A stretch of 64,000 nucleotides of DNA from assembly GCF_003369915.1 (NCBI RefSeq), contig NW_022881614.1:930001-994000 (forward strand). The letters run 5' to 3'. The translations under genes and the position numbers were made by a program. The stretch's first letter is position 1, and each line of letters opens with the position of its first letter. The notes beneath the pieces were generated by a model that was not told the DNA's origin, searched no databases, and was given only the letters and a program-made list of their open reading frames with translations. The stretch is from Drosophila miranda. Lineage: Eukaryota; Arthropoda; Insecta; Diptera; Drosophilidae. Below are positions 34,465 to 43,863 of this stretch, one piece after another.

Positions 34465-35432
34465 AAAATCAGTCTGAGCGTGACGTCGGGCGCTGCGTAG
34501 CCACTGCAAATTGATTTGTTCCTTTTGGCTATAAAAATTATCTGATCTGATCCAGATTCAGCAATCTGATAGATATGTCATTATCTATGATTCTGCGTTT
34601 CTAGTTTTCTCGTATCCTCAGTATTGTGGATGCAACAGATTTTCGTCCTTTGTGTGGGCGGAAGGGGGCGGGGCGAAATTTTGAGATATACGTTTTATAG
34701 TGAGATTTAACAGGAGTGCGGATACTAAATTTGGTTACTCTAGCGTTAATAGTCTCTGAGATGTGTGGATGCCCCAGATTTTCGTCCTGTGCGGGGGCGG
34801 AAGGGGGTGTGGCGAAATTTTGAAACAAACTCGTCTTGGTCCGATATATTAGGAGTGTGGATACCAAATTTGGTTGCTCTAGCTTTTGTAGTCTCTGAGA
34901 TCTAGGCGCTAATGTTTTACTCTAAGCAAAGCCGCCTATGCTACGTGTGTGTTAGAGAGAGACAGGGCGAGAAAAAATGAAATTGTTTTCTTGATGCTGG
35001 CTATAATAATGATAAGATCCAATTCAGATTCCGCAGTCTTAAAGATATGATCATTCTCTACAATTCTACGTTTTTGGTTTTCTCATATCTTTAAAATTGT
35101 GGATGCCACAGATTTTCGTCTTTTGTGGGGGCGGAAGTGGGCGGGGCGAAGTTTTGAAATATTTTTGTAGCAGTGACATATCACAGAAGTCTGGATCCAA
35201 AACATCGTTGCTCTAGCTCTTATAGTCTTTGAGCACTAGGCGCTGAAGGGGACGGACAGACGGACAGACGGACGGACGGACAGACAGACAGGGCTCAATC
35301 GACTCGGCTATTGATGCTGATCAAGAATATATATACTTTATGGGGTCGGAAACGATTCCTTCTGGACGTTACACACATCCACTTTTACCACAAATCTAAT
35401 ATACCCCAATACTCATTTTGAGTATCGGGTAT
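34465..35432 (+). mobile_element. DINE-1/ISY copy 8, left end deleted
   Basis: Same truncated left border as 27819, but from about 34818 it follows a different DINE-1 variant (GAAACAAACTCGTC...). This marks the right limit of the tandem duplication. Confidence 0.83.
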
Positions 35433-35461
35433 AAAAAATAGCAAGAATAAGACAAAAAAAA

Positions 35462-36492
35462 CGAGGGGGAACGTTGTGAGTTGCTGCGGACACCGCAACT
35501 CTACGGTTATACCCGATACTAAGTCAGTATGGCTTTCCTCCGGCAGACGCCTCTAATATTAAACGACACGACAAAGAGTGCGTGCGAGAGAGACAGACAA
35601 TCAGTCTGAGCGTGACGTCGGGCGCTGCGTAGCCACTGCAAATTGATTTGTTCCTATTGGCTATAAAAATGATCTGATCTGATCCAGATTCAGCAATCTG
35701 ATAGATATGGTCATTATCTATGATTCTGCGTTTTTCGTTTTCTCGAATGTGCAATATTGTGGATGCAACAGATTTTCGTCCTTTGTGTGGGCGGAAGGGG
35801 GTGGGGTGAAATTTTGAGATACACGTTTTATAGTTAGATCTAACAGGAGTGCGGATACCAAATTTGGTTACTCTAGCCTTAATAGTCTCTGAGATTTTTG
35901 AATATCCCCAGATTTTCGTTCTTTGCGGGGGCGGAAGGGGGTTTGGCGAAATTTTGAAACAAACTCGTCTCGGTCCGATATATTAGGAGTGTGGATACCA
36001 AATTTGGTTGCTCTAGCTTTTGTAGTCTCTGAGATCTAGGCGCTAATGTTTTACTCAAAGCAAAGCCGCCTATGCTACGTGTGTGTTAGAGAGAGACAGG
36101 GCGAGAAAAAATGAAATTGTTTTCTTGATGCTGGCTATAATAATAATACGATCCAATTCAGATTCCGCAGTCTTAAAGATATGGTCATTTTCTACAATTC
36201 TACGTTTTTGGTTTTCTCATATCTTTAAAATTGTGGATGCCACAGATTTTCGTTCTTTGTGGGGGCGGAAGTGGGCGGGGCGAAGTTTTGAAATATTTTT
36301 GTAGCAGTGACATATCACAGAAGTCTGGATCCAAAACATCGTTGCTCTAGCTCTTATAGTCTTTGAGCACTAGGCGCTGAAGGGGACGGACAGACGGACA
36401 GACGGACGGACGGACAGACAGACAGGGCTCAATCGACTCGGCTATTGATGCTGATTAAGAATATATATACTTTATGGGGTCGGAAACGATTC
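35462..36492 (+). mobile_element. DINE-1/ISY copy 9, right end truncated
   Basis: Starts CGAGGGGGAACG and is cut at GGAAACGATTCC, where it joins element A-type pol sequence. About 80 bp of the right end is missing. Confidence 0.83.
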
Positions 36493-36825
36493 CCCTATCG
36501 GGTTGCATTTGGACAGCACATGATCACCAATGGAGACACCTATCAGCTCTTACGAAATTTGCAGGTTTAAGAAGATCGTACCGTAAGTTTTGGTCGGGAA
36601 GATTCGTTTGATGTGATTCGACAAACAGCCCAACGAACAATACAAAAACAATAAAAAACAATACGAAACGAACAGCAGTACAACCTTCGAAGTCGTGAAG
36701 TGGCGTTCAAAGTTGGCCAGGAGGTCTACAGACGCAACTTTCAGCAGAGCAATTTCGTTAAAGGTTTCAGCGCAAAACTAGCTCCTACTTTTGTAAAAGC
36801 TAGAATAAAACGTAGGCTTGGTCAC
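36490..36825 (+). pseudogene. Orphan 3' fragment of an element A-type pol
   Basis: Matches the C-terminal end of element A pol (46337-46663; PYRVAFGQHMIT, NLRSREVAFKVGQ-equivalent) but with stops, frameshifts and an A-rich change near 36645. It is a second, degraded A-related copy that hosted the BEL insertion; it ends at GTCAC, the BEL target site. Confidence 0.75.
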
Positions 36826-37220
36826 TGTTCGGGCCAGCCGCTGAAGAATAACCGTAACTTTAACATTATTATTGTATGAGCAGAGAGAGCCGCCTATGTT
36901 GTAAAACGTTGACGTTCTGCAGAGCTGCTGCGCTCTCCCGCTAAAGGGGCTCTCTGCCGCCGCCACTTCGGCAACTGCTTTGATCTGCTGCCGCCACTTC
37001 GGCAATCACTTTGATCTAACGCCGTCGTCTATAGTTTAGTTCTATGCTAACCCCTCTGCGCATTGGTTGCATATCGATCTCGCATAAGGTTTATCTGGCA
37101 ATAGCAAGCAATCGGCTTCCGCTAAGCCACCAAGATTAAATACGAATTATAAAGTTTAACCCGAAAGCTCTTTTCATTTTTGAAACACATAGGTGCCAAA
37201 AAAGCTTGGCATCTCAAACA
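36826..37220 (+). repeat. BEL 5' LTR
   Basis: 395 bp from TGTTCGGGCC to TCTCAAACA. Its last 191 bp recur at 41572-41762 with one noticed substitution (CGAAAGCTC versus CGAAATCTC). The following TTGGTGACCCCCCGACGTGA is the likely primer site. Confidence 0.87.
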
Positions 37221-37555
37221 TTGGTGACCCCCCGACGTGATATAAAACCATTGCTTAATCGCGTTCCGTTAAAACACTTATTATTTATACAATATTTTGT
37301 TGTTGGGTTTAACTACCAACAAATACATTTGGGTGCACGTTGAAAAACAGTTTAAAGTGAAAATTCGGTGAGAGTGCGGCTGGAATATTTATAGACAAAT
37401 TCCGGTACTTTAAGCGTCGAATCTCTCATTCTCTGCGCAGCTGCAGCCGCGGTTCTTGACTTTTCGTGTCTTGCATTCTCGCTCTCGCGTCTATACATCG
37501 TCGCTTAAGCGGTATTTCATTTTCCGTTGTTGTGTCGAATTGCACAACGGTTAAC

Positions 37556-38700
37556 ATGGACAACGATCCGAATACAGGCGCGGGCGGAAATATTGTGGTG
37601 GCTGATTCCAGACTGAGTCTGTATAAGCCTAAAAGTCAGTCATTATATGATCGATTGCACTGGCTTGGCGAGTCCTTCGCGGGGAATAAAATCGATAAGC
37701 TGACCGCCGCGGAAGTTGAGGTGCGCCTTGATATGTTGGCAGAAATTCGAGAGGAATTTAATAAGGCCCATAATGAGTTGGATGCTCTCGATCAAAACGA
37801 GATTGGGAGTGAGCTGCGCGAAATCTTCGATACTCTTTTCATATCGTTGAAAGCTGAGTTGCTGGCTGCTGTTGAAGTAAGCCAGTCACACGCCGCTGCC
37901 CATTCTACGACTCTGCCAAGCCATTCCGGACATAGTGCCATCATCATGGCTCACAAGCAGCGACTTCCTGAGCTGAAGGTGCCTAAATTTTCTGGTGGAT
38001 ACGTCGAGTTCTCGGATTTTATGGCAATGTTCAAATCGGTGATTGAAGCGGATGCGGATCTCAGTGACATCGAGAAATTCCAGCACCTTCGCTCTTGCCT
38101 CGCTGATGCGGCTTTGGATTCGGTTCGATCGTTAGAGCTCTCCAGTGCCAATTATCGTGCGGCTCTGGATATACTTAATAAACGCTTAAATAACAAAAGA
38201 CTTGTTTTCCAGGGTAGACTCGCCTTCTGCTAAAAGGCTTCGGGAGTTTTCGGATGCAGTCAATTTACACATGCGAGCGTTGCAGACATTGGGAACTGCT
38301 GAGGAGATTTCAGGATTCATGGTCATCAACATGCTGCTGCAGAAGTTGGATTCGAAGACGCAAACCAAATGGGAGGAGCACACATCGTCGGATGCTATAC
38401 CTACCGCAGAGGAATTCTTCGAATTCTTGCAGCAACGCTGCCAGAAAATGGAGCGGTTGGAATATGCTACAGCGACACACGCTAGTAGCGATCAGGTGGG
38501 AAAAAACCATTCCTATACGCAGGTTAAGAAAACGTTTGTAGCTTCCAACTCTTCCGCCGACCCGTCTGTATGCGTCTTTTGCCACTCAGCGGGCCATGGA
38601 ATATACTCGTGCAAGATATTCGGAAATCTCTCACCGTTGCTGCGCCACAAAGAAGTGAAGAAGCTTTCCCTATGCTTCCCTACCGAGTATGCGGCGGTAG
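37556..38700 (+). pseudogene. BEL gag (DUF1759-like) with frame breaks
   Basis: The ATG at 37556 starts an acidic gag whose central region (LPELKVPKFSGGYVEFSDFMAMF) is typical of BEL/Pao gag. The frame is lost near 38205-38231 (after NNKRLVFQ) and continues one frame on with AVNLHMRALQTLG and a zinc-binding CVFCHSAGHGIYSC at about 38570. It is lost again near 38680, where a further CGGRHHSLLH block appears in the first frame. Confidence 0.72.
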
Positions 38701-41574
38701 GCATCATAGTTTGTTGCACTTCGATAGTATACAGCCCACAACACAAGGCTGCCCAGGTATTACTCCTCCCGATCTGGCCGTTCAACCGGACACTCTTTCC
38801 GTTGCTCAAAATTCTGCTAGCAGCTCGTCTCTACCTTCGTCTACCTCTCTTGCTGCCCAAGGTCTTCACTCTGATGTCGTGCTTCTGGCTACAGCCGTGG
38901 TTCTTAGGAGAACTCAATCGTCTGCACTTGTGTCTGGGCTGGGCGATACCAGCGTTTCTACTGAGGGATCCACCATAAGCATTTGTATGCATTCTCGCAC
39001 CTCTGCTTACACAACTACACTTACTGCTCTCATCGCCCCCACGATTACCGATTTTCAACCAAGTATGACAGTAAATGTATCCGATTGGCGTATTCCATCT
39101 AACATTCAGCTCGCTGATCCTGCATTTTTCAATCCTCAACGGGTTGATCTTCTCATTGGTGCGAGCGTTTTTTATGATCTCCTCTGCGTAGGGCGAATCA
39201 AACTCACCGATGGACTGCCTCTTCTGCAGAAGACCCGGCTTGGGTGGATCGTATCTGGCGGTGGACAGAAGGTATCAAGCTCGGCGCTTTTGGCTACGCA
39301 CAATTGTCCAGATTCGATAGCTGAGATGGAAGCAAGGTTGGATAAAACTCTTCGTATGTTTTGGGAAATCGAGAATTGTATGGAGGCTGGGTTGAATACC
39401 AAAGAAGAAGACGATTGTGAAATGTACCGCTGCGTACGAGTGTCTCCACCCGACAATTTGTATCAGTGCATCCTATGGCGAGATTCCATCGAGTCCGAGG
39501 TTCAAGTCTACACATTAGACAGCGTCACATACGGGACGAGGGCTGCATCATTTTTAGCGGTCCGCGCAATGCACCAGCTGGCCATCGACGAGGGTGAGTC
39601 CTACCCTCTTGGCTCAGCTGCTCTGCGGCAGGAGTTTTACGTGGATGACCTTATTTCGGGCGGTAATTCGGTCGCACAGGTCATGGACAAGATGCACCAA
39701 ACATCAGCTTTACTGTCCCGTGGTAATTTTAGACTTAGGAAATGGTGCTCCAGTCACCAGGAAGTACTTGAGGGAACCCCTGAAGATGACATAGAGAAGT
39801 TCCTAAAGTTTAATGATGGAAGCGACATTGCCAAAACTCTCGGCTTAGCGTGGTACCCTGCTTCGGATCACCTGCTTTTTGCCTTGTCCGCACTGGACAC
39901 AAACTCAAAGCCATCAAAGCGGTCGGTTTTATTTACGATTGCGCGGTTCTACGACCCTCTTGGATTGATAAATCCAGTCATTGTCAGGTGCAAGATCTTC
40001 CTTCAGCAGCTTTGGAGAGAAAATTTGGATTGGGATGAAAGCCTACCCTCAGCGTTGCATTCAACTTGGATGGACTTGAGAAATAGTTTGGCAAGCATTT
40101 CTCGGATCTCATTTCCTCGCTTGGTTCTTCGTTCTAGTGTGGCTACAGAAGTTCACGGATTCCGTGATGCCAGCTTAGAAGCATATGGCGCTTGCGTGTA
40201 TGTCGTGTCCAGGGAAGCCCAGTCTTTGAGCCACGTTTTGTGCTCAAAGTCGCGAGTGGCGCCGCTAAAGACTATATCGATTCCTAAGCTGGAATTAAGT
40301 GGAGCCCATTTGCTTGCGAAAATCATGCAGAATGTAAAGGACATGGGAATCTTTACAGGTCGGTTCTATTGCTGGTCGGATTCGTCAACAGCATTATCTT
40401 GGATTAGGGACGAGCCAGCTAAATTTCAAGTTTTCGTGGCAAATCGAGTGGCAGGAGTTGACGGCAGCCATGGAATGGCGCTATGTTCCCACATCTTTAA
40501 ATCCTGCTGATATTCTCTCGAGAGGCTCGCTTCCCAACCATCTTATCCAGTCAGAGCTATGGTTTCACGGCCCATCCTTTTTGCTAGGCTCCAAGGATAA
40601 GTGGCCTGTATCTCCATCTAACAACATAGCAACTTTGGAGCTTCGCAAGAGAGGATTGCTAATCACGTCTCCACATGCCGATCTCACGTCCGGATGCAAA
40701 TTTGCGAATTCATTCTTTCGCATGCAGCGCACATTCGCCTACATGCATAAATTTATACATCGTCTTAGGCATCCAGGACTCACCGTTTCTGATATTCGGC
40801 AAGGAACGCATCTTCTAATTCGACACATTCAGCTGGCAAATTTGTGGATGGACATAAAGGAGATTCGGCGCAATGGTCAAGTCATGAAATCCAGTTCTAT
40901 TAGTTCGCTCAACCCGTTCATCGATCATTCTGGACTACTTAGAGTTGGAGGTCGTCTTGGCAACTCATCGCTAGGATTTGACGCTCAGCACCCGCTCATT
41001 CTGCCAAAGGGACATTCCATTACCTTTGCGCTGATAAGATATTATCATGAAAGAAACCTCCATGCCGGACCTCGCGCCTTGCTATCCAAAATTCGGCTGG
41101 AATATTGGCCCATTGGAGGTGTTAAGGCAGTGTCAAGGGTCGTCAGCAGATGTGTGAGATGCTTCAGGACTAGGCCGCGCATGGTCGAACACATCATGGG
41201 AGACCTACCTAAGGAACGTTTGGAAGGATCTCGAGCTTTTGAAGTCACTGGAGTAGATTACTGTGGACCTTTTTTCTACCGATCAGAAATCCGCACGAGG
41301 CCTCCGATCAAGTGCTACATTAGCGTATTCATCTGTTTCACTTCTAAGGCTATACACATGGAGCTCGTAAAGGATTTGACCACCGCATCGTTTCTAGGCG
41401 CACTAAAGCGTTTTACTTCCACTCGAGGAAGGCCAAGTCAAATTTGGTCGGACAATGCGACAAACTTCGTTGGGGCCAAGAACGAGCTTCTGGAGGAAGA
41501 CATCCTCAGAAAACATCAGGAGGGCCGTCACTCGGCTTGTTTGCTGCCCCTTAAGGAATCTGTTGAGAGTTTAT
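38700..41574 (+). pseudogene. BEL pol: protease remnant, deleted reverse transcriptase, RNase H, truncated integrase
   Basis: No protease D-S-G active site is visible; DVVLLATAVVL runs straight into unrelated residues. The reverse transcriptase lacks its N-terminal palm: NTKEEDDCE is joined in frame to MYRCVRVSPPDNLYQCILW. The remainder is intact with EFYVDDLISGG. RNase H follows (CWSDSSTALSWIRDEP), then a frame change near 40458-40500, then the integrase finger and core (GVDYCGPFF, WSDNATNFVGA). It ends at 41574 before the final catalytic glutamate, where it meets the truncated 3' LTR. Confidence 0.78.
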
Positions 41575-41767
41575 AGTTTAGTTCTATGCTAACCCCTCTG
41601 CGCATTGGTTGCATATCGATCTCGCATAAGGTTTATCTGGCAATAGCAAGCAATCGGCTTCCGCTAAGCCACCAAGATTAAATACGAATTATAAAGTTTA
41701 ACCCGAAATCTCTTTTCATTTTTGAAACACATAGGTGCCAAAAAAGCTTGGCATCTCAAACAGTCAC

Positions 41768-42181
41768 AGTTATAATGGCTGCGGAAAAGGTATAGGTCGT
41801 AGCACGCAGAGACTATTACAAACTCCCCGTAACCGCTTCGGTAATGTTTCCTCGATGGGCGGCTGACGAACACCGTCGTGATCCATGTATGGGCACGCGT
41901 GCAAGAACGTCGTCCGTCCCTATGTTTAGGCGTTCGCCGCAGACAGGAAGTGGCCTAGAGCTACTACTTGGGTCACGATTGCCGAAGATACCTTTTCTTT
42001 ATTTCCCCTTTTTCGCTCTACCACGCATAGTTATTGGCAACCTTTCGGAGGGAAAAATCTCTCTATCAAAGATCGTTTTTTTTTTGCTTTCCCCGTTATT
42101 ATTGTTTTTTTGTTAATATTTGTCTGAACTAGATTTATAGGAACGTGCTTAAAGCTAGTTAATATATAGGATAACTTTACA
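41768..42181 (+). other. Leader before element A ORF1
   Basis: Noncoding. The first few bases (AGTTAT) continue the orphan pol fragment; the rest leads to ORF1 and contains a T-rich stretch. How much of it belongs to element A's original leader cannot be told from one copy. Confidence 0.5.
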
Positions 42182-42910
42182 ATGCCGGTAGACCGAAGCC
42201 CGGATTATAGGATTCAGCCAAAAGAGAGCGAAACCGTTTGCTGTGTATGCACGCTAGAAGTCGAATACCCAGGCCAACTATTAGCTACCAGCTGTAACCA
42301 TTATTTCCATCACACCTGCTTTAGTGCACGTTCAGGAAATAAGAAAGTCTGTCCAGTGTGCAGAACTGCGCTGAGCAAATCGACCCTTAATTTGGCAGAA
42401 GAACTAGAAGCAGCTCAAGCCTCAGGCAACCAACCAGGGGCAGTTTCAGTGACCAGATCCCGTTCGAAAACACTTAAATCACAGCAAAACCAATTATTCG
42501 CTGCCAATATGCAGAGTGGGGTCCGAAGTGTTAGCCAACCCGAAGGGCCTAGTGTGTCCGGTCCAATGGCCGCTCCAGATCGTCCTAGAGGCCAACCGCC
42601 AAATTCTGCGGCAGCAGTGGTGTCAGCTTCAGCAGCTCGAACGGGTCTGCCAGCCACGGATGGTAGCTTGCAACAGACCATTGCGGACGCAGTGACAGCC
42701 GCACTAGCACAGCACACTCAAATGCTAGCTAACGCGATTGAAGCGGGGTTTCAAAGATTGTCGCTCCAGAATGCAGCTCCAGTTCCAACGGAAAGGGTAC
42801 ACCCAGCCCATAGGCAGTCCTCTCCCGTTAGGTCAAATCAATCCTTTGAGCAACTCTTTAGGTTATCCGCCAGGGAAAACGCAGCATTACCAAACTCAGC
42901 GTCCGAGTGA
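42182..42910 (+). CDS. Element A ORF1: 242-aa protein with an N-terminal RING-H2 finger
   Basis: Intact ORF directly ahead of gag. Residues 20-60 form a textbook C3H2C3 RING-H2: C20-x2-C23, C38-x-H40-x2-H43-x2-C46, C57-x2-C60, the last pair in CPVC. The rest is Ser/Pro/Ala-rich, with a short helical stretch (about residues 160-190, TIADAVTAALAQHTQMLANAIEAGF) that could oligomerise. RING-H2 fingers generally recruit ubiquitin E2 enzymes. In a retroelement the finger could modify Gag or a host factor, or simply bind zinc; nothing here decides. Element B carries the same architecture with a divergent finger. The ORF1 stop overlaps gag in another frame. Confidence 0.78.
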   Translation: MPVDRSPDYRIQPKESETVCCVCTLEVEYPGQLLATSCNHYFHHTCFSARSGNKKVCPVCRTALSKSTLNLAEELEAAQASGNQPGAVSVTRSRSKTLKSQQNQLFAANMQSGVRSVSQPEGPSVSGPMAAPDRPRGQPPNSAAAVVSASAARTGLPATDGSLQQTIADAVTAALAQHTQMLANAIEAGFQRLSLQNAAPVPTERVHPAHRQSSPVRSNQSFEQLFRLSARENAALPNSASE

Positions 42911-43806
42911 CCGACAACTTGTCAGCCCCACCCGAGTCGCAGCAATCACATCAGTTGCGCGCGGATCGGATTAGTCAGATAATCGCGAACTGGAAGTTGA
43001 GATTCTCAGGGCGCTCCTCTATGTCAATAGATGATTTTTTGTATCGAGTCGAAGCTCTGACCAGCCAGACATTAGATAGCAATTTTGAATTGTTATCTCG
43101 CTACGCGAGCAACCTGTTCGAAGGAAGCGCGGGTGAATGGTACTGGAGGTATCATAAAAGCGTACCAAGAGTGCCATGGATTGATCTCTGTATTGCTCTG
43201 AGATCGCAGTTTTCGGACGGCAGAACAGATTTAGAAATCAGAACCGCGATCACCCAGAGGAAGCAGAAAGTCAACGAACCGTTTGACAGTTTTTATGAGG
43301 CCATAGTGGCGCTTGCAGACAAGCTCGTGCAGCCGATGACCGAGCAGTCCTTGTTAGAGGTGTTGCGAGCAAATCTGCTCAATGAGATACAACATGAGAT
43401 TTTATATGTGCCCATACCGAACATTGTGCAGTTGCGACAAGTGGTCCGCAAGCGTGAAAGGTTAATCGAAAATACTGCTAAGCCAATCCCGGCTATTCGA
43501 CGATTTGTTCCTCGCAATCAGGTGAACGAAATGTCCATCCAGACAGAAGGTCTGGCAGAAGCCGATTCGGAAGAAGCTGACGCTTTTGATATCGACGCGA
43601 TGACGCTTTCTTGCTGGAATTGCAATAAACAAGGCCACCGATATCAAGAGTGCGAAGCAGAGCGTAAAGTATTCTGTTATGGATGTGGTAAGCGGGACAC
43701 ATATAAACCATCGTGCCGAAAATGTAGCTCGTCAAAAAACGAGTTGGCTCGTGCACCGATATCGAGTGCACGCAAATTAGTGTCGAAGGCGACGAATACG
43801 GAGTAA
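42862..43806 (+). CDS. Element A Gag
   Basis: Open from 42862, overlapping the ORF1 end by 49 bp in the -1 frame. The first in-frame ATG is well downstream (43021), so expression may need frameshifting or reinitiation. Capsid-like sequence (ANWKLRFSGRSSMSIDDF, EWYWRYHKS, EIRTAITQRKQKVNEPFD) belongs to the retrotransposon gag family. Zinc blocks follow: CWNCNKQGHRYQEC (CCHC) and CYGCGKRDTYKPSCRKC (four cysteines). Ends with TAA at 43804-43806. Gag would package the element RNA and form particles. Confidence 0.78.
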   Translation, partial: VIRQGKRSITKLSVRVTDNLSAPPESQQSHQLRADRISQIIANWKLRFSGRSSMSIDDFLYRVEALTSQTLDSNFELLSRYASNLFEGSAGEWYWRYHKSVPRVPWIDLCIALRSQFSDGRTDLEIRTAITQRKQKVNEPFDSFYEAIVALADKLVQPMTEQSLLEVLRANLLNEIQHEILYVPIPNIVQLRQVVRKRERLIENTAKPIPAIRRFVPRNQVNEMSIQTEGLAEADSEEADAFDIDAMTLSCWNCNKQGHRYQECEAERKVFCYGCGKRDTYKPSCRKCSSSKNELARAPISSARKLVSKATNTE

Positions 43807-43863
43807 CCGGGGCTACGTCAAGCTCACTCCCCCTACCTCCTGACATGATAACGACCACTATGA

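Larger units (their letters stand above)
13682..36492 (+). mobile_element. Element B complex: second long-LTR gypsy family, partly tandem and riddled with DINE-1
   Basis: Begins with a full 5' LTR (13682-17939, two DINE-1 inserts), then primer site, leader, ORF1 and the first half of gag. Two near-identical copies of [LTR middle - DINE-1 - gag end - pol - LTR start - DINE-1] follow, breaking between 28.1 and 28.2 kb. The right end is cut inside a DINE-1 at about 36490. Both pol copies share inactivating changes, so the element was dead before it was duplicated. No complete 3' LTR remains. Confidence 0.8.
36826..41762 (+). mobile_element. BEL/Pao LTR retrotransposon, internally deleted
   Basis: 5' LTR 36826-37220 (TGTTCGGG...CTCAAACA); 3' LTR remnant 41572-41762 with its first half lost. 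Flanked by a 5-bp target duplication GTCAC (36821-36825 and 41763-41767). Gag-pol of BEL type lies between, with several deletions. LTR length (395 bp), 5-bp duplication and YVDD reverse transcriptase all fit BEL/Pao. Confidence 0.88.

Noticed and set aside
14407..36304. Many 60-90-aa ORFs repeated on both strands (proteins starting MTVSCPNFATPPSAPAKDE and similar)
   Set aside because: All lie inside DINE-1 copies and recur because the DNA recurs; no codon bias, start context or domain.
14926..36425. Regular GACG/GACA arrays as possible CRISPR or satellite
   Set aside because: Tetranucleotide microsatellite internal to DINE-1, without spacers, in a eukaryotic genome.
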